Below are positions 1 to 7,446 of a stretch of 64,000 nucleotides of DNA, piece by piece. Position numbers and translations under genes: made by a program. Source of the stretch: Gammaproteobacteria bacterium (GTDB lineage Bacteria > Pseudomonadota > Gammaproteobacteria > Nitrococcales > Nitrococcaceae); contig JAUILK010000006.1 of the NCBI GenBank assembly GCA_030433275.1, forward strand, positions 1-64,000. The letters are read 5' to 3'. Below the pieces are notes generated by a model. The model was not told where the DNA came from. It worked only from the letters and a program-made list of their open reading frames with translations, and did not search any database. Numbering within the stretch: position 1 is the first letter of the stretch; every line of letters starts with the position of its first letter.

Positions 1-2
1 GA

Positions 3-98
3 ATACAGGGCTTTCGCAAACTCGAACTCGTCATCAACAACGTCGAGTTCCATAACGGCGAGCAACTCACGGAGCAGTCAGACAGGAATGCCGCCTGA
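3..98 (+). CDS. C-terminal fragment of an unidentified ORF (possibly a transposase)
   Basis: An open frame enters from the left edge and encodes about 31 residues, beginning IQGFRKLELVINNVEF, before a TGA at 96-98. The 5' part lies outside the window. The short VINNVEF-type ending, and its position beside a tRNA gene in otherwise gene-free DNA, recall the tails of some insertion-sequence transposases, but I cannot assign a family. It could equally be the end of an ordinary protein. Confidence 0.35.
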   Translation: MQGFRKLELVINNVEFHNGEQLTEQSDRNAA

Positions 99-192
99 CG
101 GCCATACACGAGAATTGACAATAACTCTCTACATAGCCTCTACATGAGAGAAAGGTGGCTATTGGGTTGGTTAATTAACTGCTTGTTTTATT

Positions 193-268
193 TGGTGGGC
201 CGTCTAGGGTTCGAACCTAGGACCAGCGGATTAAAAGTCCGATGCTCTACCAGCTGAGCTAACGGCCC
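193..268 (-). tRNA. tRNA-Lys (anticodon TTT)
   Basis: On the minus strand the 76-nt sequence folds as a standard cloverleaf with a GGGCCGT acceptor strand, D-loop AGCTCAGCTGG, anticodon loop CTTTTAA (anticodon TTT) and T-loop GGTTCGAACC. CCA is encoded. It stands alone, downstream of queC on the same strand. Confidence 0.97.
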
Positions 269-319
269 ATAACGAATATGACCTCTAATAGTACCGAACC
301 AGCCGCCTGTTAACAATCA

Positions 320-1045
320 TTAGGTCTTCCCTCCAGGTGCTGCGTTAAAAATCGAAATGCCGGATTGATAGCGGGTGGGGTCAATTATTCCGGCTTTCTG
401 AAAACCTTTGGCCCGGTAATAACAGGCATCACAGCGACCGCAGGCACGACCGATGTGATCGGCATCGTAGCAGGAGACGGTGACTGAGTAGTCCACTCCG
501 AGTCGAGCACCGCACTGGATAATCTCGGCTTTGGTGAGTCGGATCAGGGGGGTGTTTATGCGGTAGCGGCTTCCGCTGTCTGTCGCTGATTTGGTGGCGA
601 GATTTGCCATGTGCTCGAAAGCCGCGATGAACTCGGGGCGGCAGTCTGGGTAGCCGGAGTAGTCGATAGCGTTGACGCCGATAAAAATATCATGCGCTTG
701 CAATACTTCCGCATAAGCGAGGGCATAGGCCAGAAAGATGGTGTTGCGGGCTGGGACATAGGTCGCAGGTATGCCTTTAGTTGGGGCTTCCGGTAGCGGG
801 CAAGAGGCATTGGTAAGAGCAGATCCGCCTAAATCATCGAGCCCAATTCGCAGAACCTGGTGCCCGGCGACGCCCATGGCCTTGGTAAGGGCTGTACCAG
901 CTGAGAGTTCGGCGGTATGGCGTTGGCCGTAATCGAAGGAAAGAGCGAAGCAGCAAAAGCCTTCTGCTTGGGCAACAGCAAGCGTTGTGGCGGAGTCGAG
1001 TCCGCCAGAGAGCAGCACCACAGCCCGAGGTTGGCGCTCGTTCAT
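320..1045 (-). CDS. queC: 7-cyano-7-deazaguanine synthase QueC
   Basis: QueC converts 7-carboxy-7-deazaguanine to preQ0 with ATP and ammonia, in the cytoplasmic queuosine pathway. The 241-residue length is normal. The PP-loop SGGLDS is at residues 13-18 and the zinc site is Cys192, Cys202, Cys205 and Cys208 (ACGRCDAC region). The ATG lies 2 nt after the queE stop, so the two genes are co-transcribed. They form the tail of the tol-pal cluster, as in many gammaproteobacteria. Confidence 0.97.
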   Translation of the reverse strand: MNERQPRAVVLLSGGLDSATTLAVAQAEGFCCFALSFDYGQRHTAELSAGTALTKAMGVAGHQVLRIGLDDLGGSALTNASCPLPEAPTKGIPATYVPARNTIFLAYALAYAEVLQAHDIFIGVNAIDYSGYPDCRPEFIAAFEHMANLATKSATDSGSRYRINTPLIRLTKAEIIQCGARLGVDYSVTVSCYDADHIGRACGRCDACYYRAKGFQKAGIIDPTRYQSGISIFNAAPGGKT

Positions 1046-1047
1046 TT

Positions 1048-1716
1048 TCAGTGCCCCGGTTGATCGCCCCAGAGGTATTTATGAAGTTGGATTTGCAGTC
1101 GCACGTTGAGGCGGTCAGCGAGTATCCAGTCGGCCAACTGCTGGGAGGAGAGTTCACCATAACTCGCGGAGAAGAAAATTGTCCAACGCTCACCGAGTTT
1201 CAGTTCACTCACCTTGGTGCGCGCCCATTCATAATCCTGCCGGTTGCAAATAATGAATTTCAACTCATCGTGTGGTCGCAGATAGTTTAGGTTTTCCCAT
1301 CGGTTTCGCCGTGTTTCTCCGGAAGCGGGGGTTTTGAGGTCCATTACCTTGACGACTCTCGGGTCGACCGCTTGCACATTGAGGGCGCCGCTGGTCTCGA
1401 GTGAAACCCGGTAGCCTTGATCACACAGCGAGCTCAGCAAAATCAGACAGCCTTTCTGAGCCAGCGGTTCACCTCCGGTGACCGTGACGAACTTTGGCGT
1501 GTGTTCCTCAACCCGGTCGAGAATTTGAATGATGCTCATCTTCTCGCCGCCGTGAAAGGCATAGGCCGTGTCACAATAATGGCAGCGGAGGGGGCAGCCC
1601 GTGAGCCGCACAAAAACCGTGGGTGCGCCTACAGTACCTGTCTCACCCTGCAGGGAGTAGAAGATCTCGGTCACGCGCAGCGTTTCTGGTCGCGACTGCA
1701 TGGCTACGCTTAGCAT
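1048..1716 (-). CDS. queE: 7-carboxy-7-deazaguanine synthase QueE (radical SAM)
   Basis: QueE is a radical SAM enzyme that contracts 6-carboxytetrahydropterin to 7-carboxy-7-deazaguanine, one step before QueC. The 4Fe-4S ligands are Cys41, Cys45 and Cys48 in the motif GCPLRCHYC. The protein has 222 residues. Two ATGs are possible (residues 1 and 6); no clear ribosome-binding site separates them. The gene starts 48 nt after cpoB and is probably transcribed mainly from the tol operon. Confidence 0.96.
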   Translation of the reverse strand: MLSVAMQSRPETLRVTEIFYSLQGETGTVGAPTVFVRLTGCPLRCHYCDTAYAFHGGEKMSIIQILDRVEEHTPKFVTVTGGEPLAQKGCLILLSSLCDQGYRVSLETSGALNVQAVDPRVVKVMDLKTPASGETRRNRWENLNYLRPHDELKFIICNRQDYEWARTKVSELKLGERWTIFFSASYGELSSQQLADWILADRLNVRLQIQLHKYLWGDQPGH

Positions 1717-1723
1717 AGCGCTT

Positions 1724-1729
1724 ATTATA
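1724..1729 (-). promoter_or_regulatory. Perfect TATAAT -10-like element upstream of queE
   Basis: The minus strand reads TATAAT eight bases before the first queE ATG. No recognisable -35 hexamer lies 16-18 nt upstream, so this may be a weak internal promoter or chance. If used, transcription would begin at or next to the ATG. Confidence 0.25.
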
Positions 1730-1764
1730 CACCTTCCCTATTAGTGAGTTGGGAGAGTGAGCGC

Positions 1765-2649
1765 CTATTGCCGCTCGTTGCCAATAAGCCGTAGGCGCTG
1801 CTGCGCGAGATTCGCTGCGGTTGAGTTCGGGTAGCGTTGTATAACTTCGCCGAGCGTTTTGCGGGCTCGATCGAGCTTACCTTGTTCGTGCTGAATGAAG
1901 CCGATCTTGAGCTGCGCACCGGGTCTCTTGCTACTGTGGGGAAAATCGTCTAGTAGCTTTTGGAACTGCTTCATGGCTTGATCAAAGTGCCGTTCTACGT
2001 AGTAGGATTCAGCTAACCAGTAACGCGCATTATCGGCGTATTGACTGTCGGGATAATGGTGCAGGAATTCTACGAATTCTTGCTGTGATCGCGCATATCG
2101 GCCGTCTCTTAGGGTATTGAAGGCCTGATCGTATGCTGTTTGTTCTTTAGTAGAGCCAGTTGGGTTGCTATTTTGTCTCGCCGTTTGATCCCCGCCGGAT
2201 ACCTGGTTCTTTTGTCTTGCGTCTTCGTTTGGGGGGATGCCGTGATCGGCGGCTCCGTCGGCTGAATGGTGCTTATCTCCACGCGCTTGTTTAGGTGCTT
2301 TTGCTGCGGGCGGATTCGGTTTACTTCCGGAGGGCGAATCGGTGCCGCCCTGTTCCAGTTCGCGCAAACGACTATCCACATCCGAGTAAATGTCGTGCTG
2401 ACGTACTTTGATCTCTTGGAATTGGCGCTGCATCTGCTCAATTTCCCCACGCAAGTTTTGCATCTGCTGGCGCAGACCTTCCATTTGATTGGCCATTTCA
2501 CCCAGCGCGGTGCTGTCGAGCTTGTGCTCGACAAGAGTTAACCTTTTATCAAGGCTCCCACGACTCTGCGCGAGGCCGGTTCCAGTCATCGCCAGCAATA
2601 TCATAAGAGTACTGCTGGCATACCAAGAGCATCTAATTGAACTGTTCAT
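1765..2649 (-). CDS. cpoB: Cell division coordinator CpoB (YbgF)
   Basis: CpoB is a periplasmic protein that links Tol-Pal constriction to PBP1B-driven septal murein synthesis. The 294-residue product has an N-terminal signal peptide (hydrophobic stretch ending GTGLAQS). A Gln-rich coiled-coil trimerisation segment spans roughly residues 40-95, followed by a Pro/Lys/Asn-rich linker. TPR repeats fill the last 120 residues (YDQAFNTLRDGRYARS, YWLAESYYVERHFDQA). The ATG is immediately after the pal stop, the usual last position of the tol operon. Confidence 0.94.
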   Translation of the reverse strand: MNSSIRCSWYASSTLMILLAMTGTGLAQSRGSLDKRLTLVEHKLDSTALGEMANQMEGLRQQMQNLRGEIEQMQRQFQEIKVRQHDIYSDVDSRLRELEQGGTDSPSGSKPNPPAAKAPKQARGDKHHSADGAADHGIPPNEDARQKNQVSGGDQTARQNSNPTGSTKEQTAYDQAFNTLRDGRYARSQQEFVEFLHHYPDSQYADNARYWLAESYYVERHFDQAMKQFQKLLDDFPHSSKRPGAQLKIGFIQHEQGKLDRARKTLGEVIQRYPNSTAANLAQQRLRLIGNERQ

Positions 2650-2651
2650 GA

Positions 2652-3200
2652 CTATTGGTGATACACGATCAAGGCGCGGCGGTTTTTGGTCAAAGCGGCT
2701 TCGGTGTGCCCTGGATCCAACGGTTTTTCCTCTCCATAGCTAACGCTGCTTATTTGCTCTTTGGCCGCTCCGTTGAGTTCGAGAATTCGCTGCACCGCTT
2801 TGGCGCGGTGCTCGCCCAAAGCTAGATTGTATTCACGCGAGCCACGTTCGTCAGTATGGCCTTCGATGATAACTTGGTTTTCGGGGTGGGTGGCGAGATA
2901 TTCACCGTGAGCCTTGAGGATTGGCATATATTCCGTTTTGACGACGTTACTATCGAAATCAAAGTAGACGACCCGTTTGGCAAGCGGGCTGGCTGGATTC
3001 TGCAACTCTGTGCCCTGAAAGGGCTGGGCGCCTTGCGCGCCTCTGGTTGCGATACCAGCCTCGTCAGTGGCCGATGCGCTACCCCGTTCGCTCATGGGGG
3101 GGCCCCCTATAGCCTGCTCGTTATCTGTGGTCGCGCAGCCGCTCAGTACGAGAGACAAAACCAGGAATGGGGCAGCCATCTGAAATTTTAACCGGCACAT
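2652..3200 (-). CDS. pal: Peptidoglycan-associated lipoprotein Pal
   Basis: Pal is an outer-membrane lipoprotein that binds murein and interacts with TolB and TolA. I chose the ATG at 3200 because AGGAGA lies just upstream and the lipobox LSGC then falls about 20 residues in; the frame itself opens further upstream and would overlap tolB. The product is 182 residues. After a flexible Gly/Ala-rich linker comes the OmpA-like domain with EGHTDERGSREYN and the GEHRAKAV helix that bind diaminopimelate. Confidence 0.96.
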   Translation of the reverse strand: MCRLKFQMAAPFLVLSLVLSGCATTDNEQAIGGPPMSERGSASATDEAGIATRGAQGAQPFQGTELQNPASPLAKRVVYFDFDSNVVKTEYMPILKAHGEYLATHPENQVIIEGHTDERGSREYNLALGEHRAKAVQRILELNGAAKEQISSVSYGEEKPLDPGHTEAALTKNRRALIVYHQ

Positions 3201-3250
3201 TATCTTCTCCTTTGATTGTGCTTCAGAGCGATCCAGGCGTGCGATTCGGC

Positions 3251-4552
3251 TTACAAAGGTGACCACACGGGTTCCTGTACAGTGTTGCTGAATACCCCTA
3301 GCCGCTCATGGGCCCGGCCGTAAATAGAAACTGTCGCTAATTCGGATTTGCTGCCAAGCACACTGCTGTACAGCAGTGTAGCGCCGTTTGGTGCAAAGCT
3401 CGGCGACTCATCGAGTGGCCCTTCTGTTACCACACGTGTCAGTCGAGTCTGTAGGTCCAAGACAGCGATCTTGAATTTGCCATCCTTGCGGTGTACTAAT
3501 CCCAACAAGCGGCCATCGGGTGAGAGCGCAGGGCGGGCATTATAATTTCCCTCGAAAGTCAATCGCTCGGCTTCGCCGCCAGCGCTTGGAAGCCGGTAGA
3601 TTTGTGGGCTGCCGCCCCGGTCCGATGTGAAGATGATTTGTTGGCCATTCGGCGTCCAGACCGGTTCGGTGTCTATGCTCGAATTGTGTGTGAGCTGCTG
3701 TAGGTTTGCGGTCGCGAGATCAAGAACATAAATCTCCGGGTTGCCGTCTTTGGAGAGTGTCAGTGCTAACCGGTTGCCCTGCGGAGACCAGGCTGGAGCG
3801 CTGTTGATGCCATTGAACGAAGCCACCGTGCGACGTTTGCCGCTCGCCACTTCCTGTACATAGACTTCGGAACGCCCATTTTCGAAAGATACGTAACCAA
3901 TCCGTTGCCGATCGGGTGACCAGGCCGGCGACATGATGGGTGCATTGGAGGTTAAAATAATCTGCGGATTATGGCCATCGGCATCGGCCACGACGAGCTT
4001 GTGAACCGTTTGGTCCGTGTTGCGCTCGATTTCCACATAGGCAATCTGAGTATTGAAGCCGCCGGGGCGGCCGAACAGGGCTTGAAAAATGGTGTCGCTG
4101 ATGGTATGTCCCAACGTACGCAATGCAGTGGGCTGCACGCGGTAACGCTTGCCCACCAGCCGGTTCGCGGTGTAGACATCCAATAGCTCGAAGCGTACCT
4201 GATAGCCGTGATAGCCGCCATCCGGGTCCGATGCCAGAGCGCCTACCACTAAATTATCGACTCCGAGTGCGCGCCAGTTCTGGAAGTGCACTTCTTCCAG
4301 CGCGGAGGGGCGGGCGATGAGGTCCTTGTGAGGCAGCGGTTGCAGCAGTCCTGTTCGGTGGAGGTCATCTTGGATGATGGCAGTGAGTTCTTCGGGCGGG
4401 GTCGCCGCACCATTTTCGACCCGAAAGGGGACAAGGGCGATAGGTAAAGCGCCTTCGGCCCCTCCTGTGATCTGTATGGTCAGCTGTGCGGGTATTTGCT
4501 TAGATATCAATAGCATCAATAAACCGAGGGCACGTGTCCACGTGAGCTTCAT
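3251..4552 (-). CDS. tolB: Tol-Pal system beta-propeller protein TolB
   Basis: TolB is a periplasmic beta-propeller that shuttles between Pal and TolA. The 433 residues begin with a signal peptide (MKLTWTRALGLLMLLIS). An N-terminal alpha/beta domain follows, then repeated WD-like propeller blades with the signatures SPAWSPDRQRIGYVSFE, SAPAWSPQGNRLALT, TEPVWTPNGQQIIFTSDR and NARPALSPDGRLLG. It lies between tolA and pal with short gaps, as in E. coli. Confidence 0.97.
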   Translation of the reverse strand: MKLTWTRALGLLMLLISKQIPAQLTIQITGGAEGALPIALVPFRVENGAATPPEELTAIIQDDLHRTGLLQPLPHKDLIARPSALEEVHFQNWRALGVDNLVVGALASDPDGGYHGYQVRFELLDVYTANRLVGKRYRVQPTALRTLGHTISDTIFQALFGRPGGFNTQIAYVEIERNTDQTVHKLVVADADGHNPQIILTSNAPIMSPAWSPDRQRIGYVSFENGRSEVYVQEVASGKRRTVASFNGINSAPAWSPQGNRLALTLSKDGNPEIYVLDLATANLQQLTHNSSIDTEPVWTPNGQQIIFTSDRGGSPQIYRLPSAGGEAERLTFEGNYNARPALSPDGRLLGLVHRKDGKFKIAVLDLQTRLTRVVTEGPLDESPSFAPNGATLLYSSVLGSKSELATVSIYGRAHERLGVFSNTVQEPVWSPL

Positions 4553-4562
4553 GAAGCGATAC

Positions 4563-5492
4563 CTAGGAGTTTGGTTGAAATTCGAAACTCAGGTCACGAA
4601 ATGCGGTGGCGATGTCGGGATCGTTTGGCACAGGCAGCGGTGAGGCTTTGCGCACGGCGGTTTCAGCAGAATGGTCGAATGCGGTGTTGCCACTTGATTG
4701 CACCACCCGTGCATCCAGCACGATCCCGCCCGCGCCCATGCGCACGTGGATGACACATGATAGCCCATGTGGGATGCCAACTGGGCGTAACCAGTTTTGT
4801 GCTACGTTGCGCTGTATCGCTGGGATATAATCGTTCTTAGCCGCAGCCACCTTGCGGGCATGTGTGCGGGCATGTGTGCGGGCAGCGGCCTCTTCGGCCA
4901 GCTTGCGCTCTAAGGCCGCTTCACGGCGCTCCTCTTCCCGCTGTTTTTGTTTTTTCAAACGGGCAAGACGTTCCTGCTTAGCTTTGCGTTCGGCCTCGGC
5001 CTCTTGGGCATTTTTCTGTTCCAGGCGGCGTTGCGCTTTTGCTTCTGCTTTAGCCTGCTGTTTGTGCCGCTCAGCCAATTGCTGTTCTGCTTTCGCCCGC
5101 TGCGCTTTGAGCTTGGCGAGCTGTTGTTGTTCGGCCTTGTGCTGTGCCGCGAACGACTCCTGTTGCTGTTGGAGTTGCTTGCGCTGTTTCTCGAGTTCAG
5201 CCAGTGCATGTTGCTGCTGCGCTCGCTGTTGTTCGAGTTGGCGAGTCTGCTTCTCCAACTGCGCCATCTCCTCGATTTGGCTGCTTTGTTGTTCCTGGTT
5301 CTGAGCCTGCATACGTTGGATTTCTGCCTGAACTTTTCGCTCATCAATCGCAACGGCCTGGATGGCTGGCGAATTGGGTATTGGTGTGGGGGGGGGCGAA
5401 AAGGCGAAGCTTAGCATCATCAGCAACAGAACCATGGCATGCAGTGCCAGGGAACAGCCGAGATAGAGCCAGGTGCGCGCACGAATACCCAT
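4563..5492 (-). CDS. tolA: Cell envelope integrity protein TolA
   Basis: TolA spans the periplasm and transmits TolQR energy to Pal/TolB. The single N-terminal membrane helix carries the SLALH (SxxxH) motif that contacts TolQR. Domain II (about residues 50-215) is an extremely Gln/Lys/Ala/Glu-rich coiled coil. Domain III is the compact C-terminal globule with one disulphide-type region and the ending DLSFEF. The start codon overlaps the tolR stop in TAATG, implying translational coupling. The coding strand has a C9 tract and a 12-bp tandem repeat, both annotated or discussed separately. Confidence 0.96.
   Translation of the reverse strand: MGIRARTWLYLGCSLALHAMVLLLMMLSFAFSPPPTPIPNSPAIQAVAIDERKVQAEIQRMQAQNQEQQSSQIEEMAQLEKQTRQLEQQRAQQQHALAELEKQRKQLQQQQESFAAQHKAEQQQLAKLKAQRAKAEQQLAERHKQQAKAEAKAQRRLEQKNAQEAEAERKAKQERLARLKKQKQREEERREAALERKLAEEAAARTHARTHARKVAAAKNDYIPAIQRNVAQNWLRPVGIPHGLSCVIHVRMGAGGIVLDARVVQSSGNTAFDHSAETAVRKASPLPVPNDPDIATAFRDLSFEFQPNS
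4854..4885. repeat. 12-bp tandem repeat inside tolA
   Basis: Two exact copies of GCGGGCATGTGT and a partial third copy follow one another. On the coding strand they encode a repeated THAR peptide in the linker before domain III. The repeat is in phase, so copy-number change would lengthen or shorten the linker without a frameshift. Confidence 0.8.
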
Positions 5493-5938
5493 TAGTGCTC
5501 CGTGGGGGGATGCGTCATGAGTCCAACACGAGCGACTCCGGCTTGCTGCAATCGGGCCATCATTGTAACAATTTTGCCATATGCTACTTGCTCATCGCCG
5601 CGGATCAGAACCTGGGTTTTAGGTCGTTGGCGCATAACGGCGGCGACCTTCGTCAGCATGTTTATGGCGGTCAGTGCGTTCTTGGGATGTTCACCGATGT
5701 TGAGGTAGTAATTGCCGTTGCGGTCCAGCTCCACGATGAGTGGTTCATTTTGTTGAGGTGGTATTGGCTCGGCGTTGGCTTGTGGCAGATTCACATTTAC
5801 CCCTTGGTAGAGCAAGGGGGCCGTGACCATAAAAATGACCAGTAATACGAGAGAGACGTCGATATAGGGTACGACGTTAATCTCAGCCAGTACGCGGCGG
5901 CGATAACGCCGTGGGTTCACTGCAGTCGAGCCTCGCAC
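5492..5938 (-). CDS. tolR: Tol-Pal proton channel subunit TolR
   Basis: TolR forms the TolQR proton-motive-force motor. The single membrane helix contains the proton-carrying Asp in PYIDVSLVLLVIFMV, followed by a periplasmic TolR/ExbD domain. The start is a GTG at 5938, preceded by a strong GAGGAGG ribosome-binding site (5946-5952 on the plus strand) with 7 nt spacing. The product has 148 residues. Confidence 0.97.
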   Translation of the reverse strand: MRGSTAVNPRRYRRRVLAEINVVPYIDVSLVLLVIFMVTAPLLYQGVNVNLPQANAEPIPPQQNEPLIVELDRNGNYYLNIGEHPKNALTAINMLTKVAAVMRQRPKTQVLIRGDEQVAYGKIVTMMARLQQAGVARVGLMTHPPTEH

Positions 5939-5956
5939 CGGGCGACCTCCTCAAGT

Positions 5957-6661
5957 TTACTCCGTCGGTGCAGTTTTGGTGGCCAGAGGCGGGTTGTGCA
6001 CATGGCGTTGGAGAATGCTCGCGAACTCCTCCATAAAAATCTCGTAGTGATTGGTGAGTCGCTCGATCTGGCTCGCATAGCGATTGTAGGCGATTACGGC
6101 CGGGATCGCGGCGAAAAGCCCCATCGCTGTCGCTACTAGAGCCTCGGCTATACCGGGTGCGACAGTGGTGAGAGTCGCCTGTTGCATGTTGCCCAGGGCA
6201 AGGAAGGCGTTCATGATGCCCCATACAGTACCGAATAGGCCGATATAGGGGCTGGTCGAGCCGACTGTGGCGAGGAATGGGATATAGTTCTCAAGGGCAT
6301 CGATTTCGCGTTGTAAGGATACGCGCATCGCCCGGTGCGAAGCATCCACGACGGATTCGGGGTTGCTGCCTTGCTTGCGCATGCGGGTGAACTCGCGAAA
6401 GCCAGCCCGAAATATACGCTCCAATCCTCCTGTCTGCTCATGGGGTTGACTCACTTGGGCATAGATCTCTGCAAGGTTACCTCCTGACCAGAAACGATCC
6501 TCGAATGCATTCGCTCCACTTTGTGCCTGACCGATTGTCTGCCATTTTCGGAAGATCAAGGCCCACGAACTGATCGATGCGCCGAGCAGAATCAGCAAGA
6601 CAAGCTGCACAATGAGACTCGCATTCAGGACCAAACCGGCTATGGAAAGGTCAACCGACAT
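5957..6661 (-). CDS. tolQ: Tol-Pal proton channel subunit TolQ
   Basis: TolQ is the three-helix MotA/TolQ/ExbB-family partner of TolR. Helix 1 lies near residues 15-37. Helices 2 and 3 contain the conserved [18 protein letters not shown] and [17 protein letters not shown] segments. The protein is 234 residues. Its start overlaps ybgC by 11 nt, and an 18-nt gap leads to tolR. Confidence 0.97.
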   Translation of the reverse strand: MSVDLSIAGLVLNASLIVQLVLLILLGASISSWALIFRKWQTIGQAQSGANAFEDRFWSGGNLAEIYAQVSQPHEQTGGLERIFRAGFREFTRMRKQGSNPESVVDASHRAMRVSLQREIDALENYIPFLATVGSTSPYIGLFGTVWGIMNAFLALGNMQQATLTTVAPGIAEALVATAMGLFAAIPAVIAYNRYASQIERLTNHYEIFMEEFASILQRHVHNPPLATKTAPTE

Positions 6662-7100
6662 TGATTAGCTCCGCAACTATGGCGCTTGGTATGGGCTGTG
6701 GTCGTAGATTCTGGCCGTCGACACAGACGATCTCGATATCTGCCCGGCATAGAACTCCCTTCTCTTCGCTACTGTTGTGCGCTTGCCGGATATGCTGCGC
6801 GAAACGCAAACCGACGCGGCGATGATGGACTGCACAGGTGTCGACAGTCAGCAGATCATTGAAGAAGGCGGGTTTTTGAAACTCGATTCGCACAGATCGG
6901 ACCGTGAACAAAACGCCGAGTTCACGGCGTAGCCAATCCTGTTCAAAACCAAGGGCCCGTAGCCACTCGGTTCGAGCCCGCTCCATGAACCTCAGGTAGC
7001 TGGTATGGTATACCACACCACCACTGTCGGTATCCTCGTAGTAGACCCGAATTGGCCATTGAAACACGCCGCCTCCAACGGGTACAGCTACGTCGTTCAT
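6651..7100 (-). CDS. ybgC: Tol-Pal-associated acyl-CoA thioesterase YbgC
   Basis: YbgC is a hotdog-fold thioesterase encoded first in most tol operons. The catalytic region is [16 protein letters not shown], with the active-site Asp at about residue 25. Its 149 residues match the family length. It acts in the cytoplasm or at the inner membrane on acyl-CoA/acyl-ACP; the link to Tol function remains unsettled in the literature. Confidence 0.95.
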   Translation of the reverse strand: MNDVAVPVGGGVFQWPIRVYYEDTDSGGVVYHTSYLRFMERARTEWLRALGFEQDWLRRELGVLFTVRSVRIEFQKPAFFNDLLTVDTCAVHHRRVGLRFAQHIRQAHNSSEEKGVLCRADIEIVCVDGQNLRPQPIPSAIVAELINVG

Positions 7101-7145
7101 GTTTTGTATCCGCGTTTGTACTCACTAGTTTAAAAAAACCGAGCC

Positions 7146-7174
7146 AATGTAGCTATCCGGTTGTACTCGGGCAA
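7146..7174 (-). promoter_or_regulatory. Candidate sigma70 promoter of the ybgC-tol-pal operon
   Basis: The minus strand contains TTGCCC (plus-strand 7169-7174), a 17-nt spacer and TACATT (7146-7151). The predicted start would leave about a 38-nt leader before the ybgC ATG. Spacing is ideal and the hexamers are moderate matches. Confidence 0.4.
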
Positions 7175-7203
7175 GCCGTATGATTTGTGATTCCGTGGCG
7201 GTA

Positions 7204-7233
7204 TTGCCGGAATGTCATGCAATGCATTAATTT
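7204..7233 (+). promoter_or_regulatory. Candidate promoter for lptD in the divergent spacer
   Basis: TTGCCG at 7204-7209 is followed after 18 nt by TAATTT at 7228-7233, in the most AT-rich part of the 346-bp ybgC-lptD divergent region. I looked for a sigmaE-like GGAACTT element, as known for E. coli lptD, and found no convincing one. Nothing else is recognisable in this spacer. Confidence 0.3.
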
Positions 7234-7446
7234 TTATAAGAAAGTTTTTCATAAACTGAGGAATGGATGCAGTAGAACCCACCTGCCGTGATTATACGTA
7301 TCGTTTGATCTCGTTTGTTAAGCACAGCGCGCGGCCTCGGTCGCCGGGCGGTTCGAATGGAAGCCGTAAGCTGCATGGGTAGCAATCGTCTGCCGTTGCG
7401 GGTCCATGCAAGCTATGCGAAGGTGAGTCCCCGCGGAGAGGACAGC

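Noticed and set aside
4852-5304. Cys/Ser/Phe-rich plus-strand frames opposite tolA
   Set aside because: They arise from the Gln/Lys/Ala codon repetition of the TolA coiled coil and have no independent support.
7261-7320. Possible sigmaE promoter for lptD
   Set aside because: A GAACCC near 7275 lacks the GGAACTT consensus and a matching -10 at the proper distance.
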